The notes below the pieces were generated by a model. That model saw nothing but the letters and a program-made list of their open reading frames with translations. It made no database searches and was not told the DNA's origin. Positions 7,919 through 15,929 of a stretch of 64,000 nucleotides of DNA are shown in pieces; position 1 is the stretch's first letter; each line of letters opens with the position of its first letter. Position numbers and translations under genes: made by a program. This DNA is from Chitinophagaceae bacterium. GTDB lineage: Bacteria > Bacteroidota > Bacteroidia > Chitinophagales > Chitinophagaceae. The stretch spans positions 1 through 64,000 of the forward strand of contig JAEUVJ010000045.1 of assembly GCA_016787085.1 (NCBI GenBank), in the 5' to 3' direction.

Positions 7919-7949
7919 CAAAAATAGCTGTCCGGGACAGGACAGCTAT
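7919..7949 (-). terminator. Terminator or attenuator after rpsU
   Basis: ATAGCTGTCC and GGACAGCTAT form a perfect 10-bp stem with a six-base loop, followed on the reverse strand by TTTTTG. It lies 30 bases past the rpsU stop, between rpsU and xerC, so most transcripts should end here. Confidence 0.8.
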
Positions 7950-7978
7950 CTGAAATATATCTGGAAAATATCTGGTAA

Positions 7979-8176
7979 TTAACCTTCTATCTTGCCGCTG
8001 GCTATCTTTTGCTTGTAGATCGCTTTCAGTACTTCACCACGGCGCTTCACAGACGGCTTGGTGAAACTCTGGCGTTCACGCAACTGAAGCAGCACTTTCG
8101 ATTTCTCAAATTTCTTCTTGTACTTCTTCAGCGCTTTGTCAATGTTTTCGCAATCTTTTGAGTCAATGATTAACAT
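7979..8176 (-). CDS. rpsU: 30S ribosomal protein S21 (bS21)
   Basis: The 65-residue product is the bacterial S21 protein (MLIIDSKDCENIDKALKKYK, then RERQSFTKPSVKRRGEVLK), which sits near the anti-Shine-Dalgarno end of 16S rRNA on the 30S platform. In Bacteroidota, S21 together with S18 and S6 is reported to hide that end and make translation largely independent of Shine-Dalgarno pairing. This gene has a strong Shine-Dalgarno site (8184-8190), in contrast to other genes in the window, consistent with feedback by S21 on its own translation. It is transcribed divergently from ribE. Confidence 0.95.
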   Translation of the reverse strand: MLIIDSKDCENIDKALKKYKKKFEKSKVLLQLRERQSFTKPSVKRRGEVLKAIYKQKIASGKIEG

Positions 8177-8183
8177 GTTATAT

Positions 8184-8190
8184 ACCTCCC
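8184..8190 (-). promoter_or_regulatory. Strong Shine-Dalgarno site of rpsU
   Basis: On the reverse strand bases 8190-8184 read GGGAGGT, seven bases before the ATG of rpsU. Such a site is ordinary in E. coli but stands out here: tuf, secE, nusG, rplK, hpf, tyrS and the PUL genes have AT-rich leaders with no comparable purine run. Confidence 0.85.
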
Positions 8191-8210
8191 TGGTATTTTT
8201 TTAGGAGCGG

Positions 8211-8239
8211 CGAAGATATGAGGAAAAGTCGGAAACCAA
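8211..8239 (-). promoter_or_regulatory. Likely promoter of rpsU
   Basis: On the reverse strand TTG (8239-8237) is followed after 18 bases by TATCTTCG (8218-8211), one mismatch from TAnnTTTG. The position fits a leader of about 30 bases. Confidence 0.4.
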
Positions 8240-8314
8240 AAGACTTCTGGCAGGAAAGTTTACACTTGCGGGGCTTCGCTGTCCGGCAAGCGGTAATAAC
8301 CATTAATTTGCAGC

Positions 8315-8908
8315 ATGTTTACAGGCATTATTGAATCCACAGGTATAGTTAGAGAGGTTGTATCAGGCGGGTCAAACAAAACATTCTGGATCGAATCTCC
8401 CCTATCCGGAGAACTAAAGACAGACCAGAGCGTAAGCCATAGCGGGGTATGCCTGACGGTGGAAGAAGTTCGGGGAAACAGCCACCGGGTCACGGCCATT
8501 GAAGAAACGCTTAAAAAGACCAATCTTCAATCCTGGAAGCCCGGTTTCATCGTGAATATCGAACGCTGCTTAGCGTTAAATGGCCGTTTAGACGGCCATT
8601 TCGTACAGGGCCACGTGGATGCCACCGGTATTTGCCTGAAAAGAACTGAAAAGAACGGCAGCTGGGAATTTGAATTTGAATTTCCCAGAAAAATGGCTGA
8701 GCTGGTAATTGAAAAGGGGTCTGTAGCTGTCAACGGTATCAGCCTGACAGCATTTAATGTAAAAAAGAAAAGCTTTGCCGTAGCGATCATCCCTTATACG
8801 TTTGAGCACACCAACATCAAAGCTGTAAATACCGGGGATGAAGTAAACCTTGAATTTGATATTATGGGCAAGTATCTTCTCAGGAGCCTATCTTTGAAAG
8901 AGAAGTAA
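8315..8908 (+). CDS. ribE: Riboflavin synthase alpha chain
   Basis: The enzyme dismutates two molecules of 6,7-dimethyl-8-ribityllumazine to riboflavin, the last step of the pathway. The 197-residue product has the two tandem lumazine-binding repeats of the family. The first starts MFTGIIESTGIVREV with SVSHSGVCLTVEEV at about 37-50, and the second has GHFVQGHVDATG at about 92-103 and GSVAVNGISLTAFNV at about 130-144. No FMN riboswitch is visible upstream. It is the first gene of a rightward run, 18 bases before an acyltransferase gene. Confidence 0.95.
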   Translation: MFTGIIESTGIVREVVSGGSNKTFWIESPLSGELKTDQSVSHSGVCLTVEEVRGNSHRVTAIEETLKKTNLQSWKPGFIVNIERCLALNGRLDGHFVQGHVDATGICLKRTEKNGSWEFEFEFPRKMAELVIEKGSVAVNGISLTAFNVKKKSFAVAIIPYTFEHTNIKAVNTGDEVNLEFDIMGKYLLRSLSLKEK

Positions 8909-8926
8909 ATAACCCATTACCCGTTC

Positions 8927-10021
8927 ATGTCGTCATTACCAGCTAACAGGTCTTACTACCCCGCTTTGGATGGCCTCAGGGGCGTCGCCATATTGCTGGT
9001 GGTTTTTCTTCACAATTTTGGTTTCCTCAGTTATTTCTTTTTCGGCTGGCTGGGTGTTGATCTCTTTTTTGTGCTCTCCGGTTTTTTGATCACAGAAATT
9101 CTGCTGAAAACAGCTGGCCAAAAGCACTTCCTCCGTAATTTTTACATGCGAAGAATGCTCCGGATATTTCCGATATATTATATCACCCTTATTTTTTGCT
9201 TTCTTGTATTGCCCCATATTCTCCCGACCTATGTCAGTATGGGCTATTACACTTCCAACCAGGTATGGCTGTGGACATACCTGCAGAACTGGCTTTTTAT
9301 TTTTGAATCCCCCAGAGGCACCCCCATGCTGCTTCATACCTGGTCGCTGGCAGTTGAAGAACAGTTTTATCTTATTTGGCCGTTAACCATACTCCTGATC
9401 CGGAAACCGAAAGTTCTGCTGATGCTGGCTGGCTTTATATTGGTGATGACGGGGATTGTCCGGTTTTTATTATGGGAATACCAGATAAAAGACCTTGCCT
9501 ACGCCAGTCTTTATACTTTTACCAGGATTGACGGCTTATGTGTGGGCGCCATGCTGGCCTTGCTGATGCACCGTTATCCCGGCTTCCTGAAAAAATATAC
9601 CACCGTCATTGTACTGCTTATGGCGGCGATAAACTTTGGGTTTTATTTTATTAATGGCCGCCTGGCATTTACATTACCGTATCTCGCAGTAGCGGGGTAT
9701 ACTACTTTTGCTGTTTTATTCGGCTTGCTGGTTCATGAAGCAGTTACCGGAGAATCAAAACTCGTCCGCCTCATCCTGGACAACCGCTTACTGAAATTCT
9801 TTGGCAGAATATCGTATGGGCTGTATGTTTATCATTGGCCTGTTTATATTCTTTTGTTCCCATTGCTGAACAAACTGCTGCGGTCCACAGGAATCATATC
9901 CGGTCGACTGGCAGAAGCCGCCGGTGCTGTAGCCGCTACAGCTATTGCAGTTGGAATAAGTGTGATCAGTTATAAATATATTGAGAGTTTCTTTTTAAAA
10001 TATAAAACCCGGTTCACCTGA
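8927..10021 (+). CDS. Acyltransferase family 3 (OafA/YrhL-like) membrane protein
   Basis: The 364-residue polytopic inner-membrane protein has about ten hydrophobic segments. The N-terminal motif YPALDGLRGVAILLVVFLHNF contains the conserved histidine (H29), and RMLRIFPIYY is typical of the family. A HTWSLAVEEQFYLIWP motif at about 140-155 is also diagnostic. Members transfer acetyl or other acyl groups to sugars of O-antigen, exopolysaccharide or peptidoglycan. It is only 18 bases after ribE and opens a cluster of glycan genes. The acceptor cannot be told from sequence. Confidence 0.88.
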   Translation: MSSLPANRSYYPALDGLRGVAILLVVFLHNFGFLSYFFFGWLGVDLFFVLSGFLITEILLKTAGQKHFLRNFYMRRMLRIFPIYYITLIFCFLVLPHILPTYVSMGYYTSNQVWLWTYLQNWLFIFESPRGTPMLLHTWSLAVEEQFYLIWPLTILLIRKPKVLLMLAGFILVMTGIVRFLLWEYQIKDLAYASLYTFTRIDGLCVGAMLALLMHRYPGFLKKYTTVIVLLMAAINFGFYFINGRLAFTLPYLAVAGYTTFAVLFGLLVHEAVTGESKLVRLILDNRLLKFFGRISYGLYVYHWPVYILLFPLLNKLLRSTGIISGRLAEAAGAVAATAIAVGISVISYKYIESFFLKYKTRFT

Positions 10022-10061
10022 TAATGAATAGCATTGACTTCACCCGCTCATTTATTTCTCC

Positions 10062-10808
10062 TTGAAACCAGCCTATTCAACCATATTGATCATTCCCTGT
10101 TACAACGAAGAAAAAAGATTGTATCTTGATTTTTACGAAGGATTTCTGTTATCCAATCCGGATATTTTCTTACTCTTTGTCAATGATGGAAGCAGGGATA
10201 ATACCGCCATTTTACTGCAAGGGCTGCAGCAGAAAGCCCGTAATGCTGAAGTGATCTCCTTAGAGAAAAACAAAGGGAAAGGAGAAGCAGTAAGACAGGG
10301 GGTACTGTATTGCCTTCAGCATTTTGATTTTACCTTCATCGGTTTTGCAGACGCCGACCTTTCTACCCCCTTGCAGGAATTCTTCACTTTCCGGGATAAA
10401 ATGGAGGAAGATAGAAATATACGTATGGTTCTGGGCTCAAGAATACAAATGCTTGGAAAGAATATAGAGCGCAGCCTTTTGCGCCATTGGTTCGGGCGCA
10501 TCATTGCTACCGGTATCGGCAAGGTGATCAATGAACCTGTTTATGATTGCCAGTGTGGCGCCAAACTTTTTTTAAGAGAAACAGCAAAAGAGTTATTTGA
10601 AGAAGCCTTTATCAGTAGATGGCTGTTTGACGTGGAAATATTATCCCGCTATAAACGAAAATACGGTTCAAAGGCCTTCCGGAACAGCATCACCGAGATA
10701 GCCGTCAGCCAATGGACAGAAAAACAGGATTCAAAACTGCGGTATCATTATTTTTTCCGAATGATGTATGACCTGGTACGTATCCGAAACAAATACTTCC
10801 GGCACTAA
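10062..10808 (+). CDS. Family 2 glycosyltransferase, dolichyl/polyprenyl-phosphate sugar synthase type
   Basis: The frame starts with TTG at 10062; no in-frame ATG lies near. The 248-residue product has the GT-A fold of polyprenyl-phosphate glucose or mannose synthases: IIPCYNEEKR at about residues 10-19, LFVNDGSRDNT, KNKGKGEAVRQG and the metal-binding FADADLSTPL. It has no clear membrane segment. Enzymes of this type load a sugar onto a polyprenyl phosphate for use on the outer face of the membrane, which fits the YfhO-like protein at the end of the cluster. Its stop codon overlaps the next ATG by one base (TAATG). Confidence 0.85.
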   Translation: MKPAYSTILIIPCYNEEKRLYLDFYEGFLLSNPDIFLLFVNDGSRDNTAILLQGLQQKARNAEVISLEKNKGKGEAVRQGVLYCLQHFDFTFIGFADADLSTPLQEFFTFRDKMEEDRNIRMVLGSRIQMLGKNIERSLLRHWFGRIIATGIGKVINEPVYDCQCGAKLFLRETAKELFEEAFISRWLFDVEILSRYKRKYGSKAFRNSITEIAVSQWTEKQDSKLRYHYFFRMMYDLVRIRNKYFRH

Positions 10809-11839
10809 TGAATGAATGGCCTTCTATAGCGATCGTCCTGCTTAATTTTAACGGGAAAGAACTGCTCGAAAGGAACCTGCCTTATATCATCCAGACCTCG
10901 TATCCGAATAAAAAGATCATAGTAATTGATAATGCTTCGTCTGACGGATCGGCCGCTTTTTTGCAAAGCCATTATCCCGGCATACAGCTTATTCAGTTGC
11001 CTGCCAATAAAGGATATGCAGGAGGATACAATGAGGGGCTGCAGCATGTAACTGCCGATTATTTTATCCTGCTCAATACAGATGTTGAAGTAACGCATGG
11101 CTTTATTGAGCCCCTGGTTCATCTGTTGAGCGACAAACCGGAAGCCGGCATTTGCCAGCCAAAGATCATTTCGCTGGAAAATCGTCATCAGTTTGAATAC
11201 GCCGGTGCAGCCGGAGGCTTTATGGATAAATATGGTTACACGTTTGCCCGCGGCCGCATCCTTGACACATCGGAGAAAGATAACGGACAGTATAACGATG
11301 TCCGGGAAATATTCTGGGCAAGCGGCGCCTGCTTCATGATCAAAGCATCGCTCTTCCGGGAACTGAACGGTTTTTACGACTATTTTTTTATGTATGCAGA
11401 AGAAGTTGACCTGTGCTGGAGAGCCCGTTTAGCAGGGCAGAAAATAGTCTGCTGTCCATCATCTGTTGTCTTTCATAAAGAAACTGATGATTTCGCCAGC
11501 CAGTCGCCCGCAAGGATCTATTATGTATTCCGCAATAACTTAATAATGCTGCTCCGTAACCTTACCCTGTACGATAAAATGTGGATCATACCGGCCAGGG
11601 TTGTGCTGAATATGGCTGCTGCATTTCATTTTATGATCAGCGGTTATTTTAAAAAAGCATGGCTGGTCATACGTTCCTTGTTTGCCTCTTTTTACTGGCT
11701 GCTATTTGTAAAAAAACAACCGGTCAGGCATAAACGGGCTATAAAGAAAACAACCGCTATTTACAAGAAAAGTATTCTCGCCGATTATTACTTCCGCGGC
11801 AGAAAGAAGTTTACCCAATTAGACCCGGAAAAGTTCTGA
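10808..11839 (+). CDS. Family 2 glycosyltransferase, rhamnosyltransferase (WbbL-like) type
   Basis: The 343-residue product begins with the GT-A core: SIAIVLLNFNGKELLERNL at about residues 6-24, VIDNASSDGS, NKGYAGGYNEGL and the DxD-type FILLNTDVEV. FMYAEEVDLCWRARLAG at about 195-211 is characteristic of rhamnosyl and related transferases of O-antigen assembly. A C-terminal hydrophobic stretch (AWLVIRSLFASFYWLLFV) probably anchors it to the membrane. It overlaps the preceding gene by one base and lies 12 bases before a radical SAM gene, so the genes are almost certainly one operon. Donor and acceptor sugars are unknown. Confidence 0.88.
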   Translation: MNEWPSIAIVLLNFNGKELLERNLPYIIQTSYPNKKIIVIDNASSDGSAAFLQSHYPGIQLIQLPANKGYAGGYNEGLQHVTADYFILLNTDVEVTHGFIEPLVHLLSDKPEAGICQPKIISLENRHQFEYAGAAGGFMDKYGYTFARGRILDTSEKDNGQYNDVREIFWASGACFMIKASLFRELNGFYDYFFMYAEEVDLCWRARLAGQKIVCCPSSVVFHKETDDFASQSPARIYYVFRNNLIMLLRNLTLYDKMWIIPARVVLNMAAAFHFMISGYFKKAWLVIRSLFASFYWLLFVKKQPVRHKRAIKKTTAIYKKSILADYYFRGRKKFTQLDPEKF

Positions 11840-11851
11840 CGGCAGAGACAG

Positions 11852-13090
11852 ATGGCAGACTTGTATTACAGGGGCCTTCATTTTAGTTATCTTTACAAAA
11901 ATCATATCCCTGTAATGTACCGTTTCAAAGACTACTGGCAACGAGGCGCTGTATTTCTTCACAATAAAATGTTCCCGTCCCGAAAAAGACTGTCCACCGT
12001 GATGATCTACGCCACAGATCTCTGCGATAGCGCCTGCAAACATTGCCAGATATGGACCAAAAGACCGGTTACCTATTTACCTAAGGAAAAAATATTTCAA
12101 CTCATACAGGGTAATAAATGTATCACCCCGCGAACAACCATCGGATTAGAAGGCGGCGAATTTATGCTGCATCCTGACGCCCTGGAGATATTAGAATGGC
12201 TCAGGAAGCACCATCCTAAGTTTGACCTGCTAAGCAATTGCCTGAAACCCGCTTCATTGATCGAAGCGGTAAAAAAATTCCCTCCTAAACGTTTATGGGT
12301 TTCATTAGATGGTGATAAAGACACCTACCTGAATATGCGCGGCAAAGACGGTTATGACCATGTACTGACAGTCATAAAAGAATTGAAAGATATTGTCCCC
12401 ATTTCCGTTATGTTCACGCTTACGCCATATAATGATTTTCAGGATATGCGGCATGTAGCAGAGTTGTGTAAAAGAGAAGGTATTGACATGCGGATAGGCG
12501 TGTATAACGATATCCCGCTTTTTGACACCATCGAAACCGCCCATTTGACAGAGATCGGTTCTCAAAAAAATGAACTGCCCCGCTCTTTCCATGAGGCCAA
12601 ACAACTGATCAGGGTCAGAAAAGAAAACGTTGCAGAAACTGCCTATCCCGGCAATGAAAAGAAAACACTCCCTATAAGAGAAAACATTCCGGATATCGTT
12701 CAGGAGTTTTCCGAGAACTTCGATTTCCTGGTTTTGTATGATGAATGGCGCAAGGGTGGCACCCGTCTTACGTGTAACAGTATCATGGAGAGTATTGTAA
12801 TATTGCCTGACGGTGATGTGCCGGTATGCCAGCACCTGAATGTGCTCATCGGCAATGTTTTCACCAACTCATTAGACGAGATATTCAATGGCATGGAAAC
12901 ACAAAAAAAGCAAAAGCATTACTCCCGGAACTGTAATGCCTGCTGGATAAATTTTCACCGGAAGTATGATATTGTTCTATATAGAAGTTTTGAAAAGTAT
13001 TTTGGGAAATTTGTAACCGGGAAGATGCTCGGTTATTACTGGTGGGAAAAAGAAAAAAGAAAGACCTATAAACAATTGATGCGTTCCTGA
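11852..13090 (+). CDS. Radical SAM protein with SPASM-like C-terminus
   Basis: The 412-residue product carries the radical SAM iron-sulfur motif CDSACKHC (C58, C62, C65), followed by the glycine-rich GLEGGEFMLHP segment at about residues 94-104 that binds S-adenosylmethionine. The C-terminal part has LTCNSIMESIVILPDGDVPVCQHLN-type cysteines and a final CNAC motif, as in SPASM or Twitch domains that bind auxiliary clusters. Such proteins modify peptides, sugars or lipids. Here it sits between a glycosyltransferase and a dehydrogenase, so an activated sugar or lipid-linked glycan is the likelier substrate. I cannot name the reaction. Confidence 0.82.
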   Translation: MADLYYRGLHFSYLYKNHIPVMYRFKDYWQRGAVFLHNKMFPSRKRLSTVMIYATDLCDSACKHCQIWTKRPVTYLPKEKIFQLIQGNKCITPRTTIGLEGGEFMLHPDALEILEWLRKHHPKFDLLSNCLKPASLIEAVKKFPPKRLWVSLDGDKDTYLNMRGKDGYDHVLTVIKELKDIVPISVMFTLTPYNDFQDMRHVAELCKREGIDMRIGVYNDIPLFDTIETAHLTEIGSQKNELPRSFHEAKQLIRVRKENVAETAYPGNEKKTLPIRENIPDIVQEFSENFDFLVLYDEWRKGGTRLTCNSIMESIVILPDGDVPVCQHLNVLIGNVFTNSLDEIFNGMETQKKQKHYSRNCNACWINFHRKYDIVLYRSFEKYFGKFVTGKMLGYYWWEKEKRKTYKQLMRS

Positions 13091-13093
13091 AAA

Positions 13094-13843
13094 ATGAGTC
13101 GCCACGTTCTGATCATAGGAGGCACATCGGGCCTGGGAAAACAGTTAGCCATTCTGTATGCAACGGAAGGCTGCCAGGTAGGTGTAACAGGCCGTAGGGG
13201 AAACCTGCTGCAGGAGCTATTGCAGCAATTTCCTGATAACATCCATATCTGCCAGTCAGACATTACTGATAAGGATATCAGCGGTAAGATCATGGAATTG
13301 ATCCAGGCGATGAATGGCATAGACATATTGATCATTACTGCCTCAATGGTTGAATTAAACCAGGAGCCCGGCCATATATCTGACACGGATACCATCAGCA
13401 CCAATGTGACTGGCTTTACAAGGATCATAGCTGCCACCTGGCAGTACTTCCTGACAAAAGGAAAAGGTCATATTGTGGGAGTCACTTCTATAGCGGCGGC
13501 GAGAGGCAATAAAAATGCCCCGGCCTATCATGCAAGTAAATCATTTCAATCTGCCTATCTTGAAAGCCTCAGGATAAAAGCCAAACATGATAAAAAGGGT
13601 ATTACGGTCACCGAATTGATTCCCGGTTACATGGATACGGCTATGGGAAAAGGGGGCCGTATTTTCTGGATGGCATCCGTGGAAAAAGCCGCCCGGCAGT
13701 CGAAGAAAGCCATTGACGGAAAAAGAGCAAGAGCCTTTATCACAAAAAGATGGTGGTTAGCATATCATGTTCAGCGGCTTTTACCGGCTTTTATTTATGA
13801 CAGATTAATGAATGGCAGGTGGAAGCTGAAACAAAAAAACTAA
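13094..13843 (+). CDS. Short-chain dehydrogenase/reductase
   Basis: This is a classical SDR of 249 residues. The nucleotide-binding motif GGTSGLG is at about residues 9-15. The catalytic serine is in GVTSIAAARG at about 130-139 and the YHASK motif (Tyr and Lys) follows at about 146-150. It begins three bases after the radical SAM gene and is ten bases before the membrane protein gene, so it is cotranscribed. In this context it probably reduces or oxidises a sugar or lipid intermediate. The C-terminus (RLLPAFIYDRLMNGRWK) is membrane-associated in several related proteins. Confidence 0.88.
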   Translation: MSRHVLIIGGTSGLGKQLAILYATEGCQVGVTGRRGNLLQELLQQFPDNIHICQSDITDKDISGKIMELIQAMNGIDILIITASMVELNQEPGHISDTDTISTNVTGFTRIIAATWQYFLTKGKGHIVGVTSIAAARGNKNAPAYHASKSFQSAYLESLRIKAKHDKKGITVTELIPGYMDTAMGKGGRIFWMASVEKAARQSKKAIDGKRARAFITKRWWLAYHVQRLLPAFIYDRLMNGRWKLKQKN

Positions 13844-13853
13844 ATCAACAGAT

Positions 13854-15929
13854 TTGAGCCTCCAGTCAAGACCCGGACTCTCCGGAACCATACGCCCCTA
13901 CCTTCTCCTATCCATTATTGGCATACTGGCATTCCTTCCGGTCAGCTTTATGCTACGGTCATTGAAAAATGATATTGTTGCCATCGAATATCCCATCAAC
14001 TACTTTATCAGCCAGTGCATCCACAATGGAGAAATATCTTATTGGTTCAATACCTGGGGCTTGGGTTTCCCTTTACATAGCGGCCTTACATGGGGCATTT
14101 ACAGTACCCCGCAAATGATCTTTTGTTCACTTTTCGATTACAACCTTTATACGCTTCACATTGAATTCATGTTCTTTTTGCTGGCAGCCGGATGGGGCAT
14201 GTACTATCTGCTGAAGAAATACATTATTAAAGATGAAAACATAGCCTGGCTGCTGGCGGTTTGTTACATGCTTTCAGGATTTATGGTCGGCTCTACCCAA
14301 TGGCTGCTGTACATCACTGCTGCATCTTTCCTGCCTTTTGTCATAGCCTGTCTGCTCAGGTTGTTCCAAGACCCCTGCCTTAAGAACACTTTTCTTCTCG
14401 CTGTGGTTTATACATTGATGTTCACCAGCGTGTATGCCGCCTTTACGATCATCGCTACATACGCACTTTTGGTTTTCGCAGCCATTTACCTGTATCATAT
14501 AAAAGGAAGCAGGCGTTCAAAAATGATTACGGCAGGCTACCTGTCAGCTGCGGCATTGCTGGCATTATTGCTTTGCGGGCCATGTATTTATTACACAGCA
14601 GAACTGCTGAATTACATTGAGCGGGGCCGTTCGATTGAGAACAATGCAGGGTTTTTTAATTCAAACTATGTTCACCCTGCAGCGCTTAGTAATATGTTGC
14701 TGCCCTTTTCCTCTGTACGAATGAGTTTTGCCAACACGGAAGGCACGATGATCCATAGCTACGCCGGTCTTTTTGTATTACTTTTGCTGCCTGCTGCCAT
14801 TATTAAGACCATCAGTGAAAAAAATAAAGCCGCATTACTCATTTTAAGCGCTTCGCTGCTCTTTCTTTTATTATCATTTGGTGGAATGACACCTGTCAGG
14901 GACCTTTTCAATATTCTTCCGGGATTTTCTTTCTTCAGAAACCCGGCCATCTTCAGGCTATTCTTTATACTGACATTATTGCTGTATTTCGCCATGGCAT
15001 GGCACGATTATTCTTTCCGGGCAATACTTGATCTCCAAAACCCCCGTTTTACAAAGGCAATATTGAGTACAGCCGGAATACTGGCTATTATTTTTCTTAT
15101 TGTGCTTTTGGGAAACATTCAATCGTTTGCAGCTATATTAACCGGTTCGCTGCAGTCAGCAGTAAAAAATATCAGTTTATCACAAACATTATTAGTCAGC
15201 TCCTGCATACAGTTACTGATCCTGTTAGCCGTTTGGAATTTTGCAAGAATAAAAAAAATAAGGCTGGTAAAATGGGTGCTTGCGTCCGACCTGGTGATCA
15301 ATACCCTGATCTGCACTCCTTTCTTTTCTGTGAGCAGCTATACGTTAGACGAGGTAAATACAATCCTGCATTCAAAAGAGGGATTCCCTGTACAAACCGT
15401 CAGCGTCAGCGATGCCCCCGCAACCTTTACAGATCCGAAAGGAAACCGGTGGTTCAATATAAATGTTTTTAATAAAGAATTTTCGGCTGCTGATTCATAC
15501 CGCGGCCCGCTGACATTAAACCAGTTTTACCGGCTTTATGAAGACACCGGCAGGGCTTTATATACCAGTTGGCCCCTATTGTTTGCTGAAACAGGCGAAA
15601 CCGGAAATATCCACTTGCTTTTGCAAAAACCTGCTCACATCAGTGCCTCTGTTGATTTTCAAGAACCTGCCACCATTACGCTTTTGCAAAACAATTATCC
15701 CGGATGGAAAGTCTTTTATAATGACAGGCGAATTGACACGGAAAAAAATAACAAAGCAGGTATCACTGTCAGCATACCGGCCGGCAAAGGAACGCTTGAT
15801 TTTAAATATGAACGAAATTTTGCATGGCTGTCTGCCCTCCTTCTGCACTTCATTATCATCAGTTACTTTGTATGGCAGGCGCTGACTTACCTGGTAAGGA
15901 AAAAAACTACACCTTCTTCCCTTTCATAG
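13854..15929 (+). CDS. YfhO-like polytopic membrane protein
   Basis: The frame opens with TTG at 13854. The 691-residue product has about a dozen hydrophobic segments and the N-terminal pattern of the YfhO family ([21 protein letters not shown], then [20 protein letters not shown]). A C-terminal beta-rich periplasmic domain (about residues 500-665, with [15 protein letters not shown]) precedes a final membrane span. In Gram-positive bacteria YfhO uses polyprenyl-phosphate sugars to glycosylate wall polymers. The polyprenyl-phosphate synthase-like GT2 in the same operon fits that pairing. The 3' end overlaps the convergent hscA-like gene by 23 bases. Confidence 0.75.
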   Translation: MSLQSRPGLSGTIRPYLLLSIIGILAFLPVSFMLRSLKNDIVAIEYPINYFISQCIHNGEISYWFNTWGLGFPLHSGLTWGIYSTPQMIFCSLFDYNLYTLHIEFMFFLLAAGWGMYYLLKKYIIKDENIAWLLAVCYMLSGFMVGSTQWLLYITAASFLPFVIACLLRLFQDPCLKNTFLLAVVYTLMFTSVYAAFTIIATYALLVFAAIYLYHIKGSRRSKMITAGYLSAAALLALLLCGPCIYYTAELLNYIERGRSIENNAGFFNSNYVHPAALSNMLLPFSSVRMSFANTEGTMIHSYAGLFVLLLLPAAIIKTISEKNKAALLILSASLLFLLLSFGGMTPVRDLFNILPGFSFFRNPAIFRLFFILTLLLYFAMAWHDYSFRAILDLQNPRFTKAILSTAGILAIIFLIVLLGNIQSFAAILTGSLQSAVKNISLSQTLLVSSCIQLLILLAVWNFARIKKIRLVKWVLASDLVINTLICTPFFSVSSYTLDEVNTILHSKEGFPVQTVSVSDAPATFTDPKGNRWFNINVFNKEFSAADSYRGPLTLNQFYRLYEDTGRALYTSWPLLFAETGETGNIHLLLQKPAHISASVDFQEPATITLLQNNYPGWKVFYNDRRIDTEKNNKAGITVSIPAGKGTLDFKYERNFAWLSALLLHFIIISYFVWQALTYLVRKKTTPSSLS

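Noticed and set aside
10024..10065. A 13-codon ORF whose stop TGA overlaps the TTG start of the GT2 gene
   Set aside because: Too short to tell from chance; no amino-acid pattern of a leader peptide. The overlap is noted only because the start codon is TTG.
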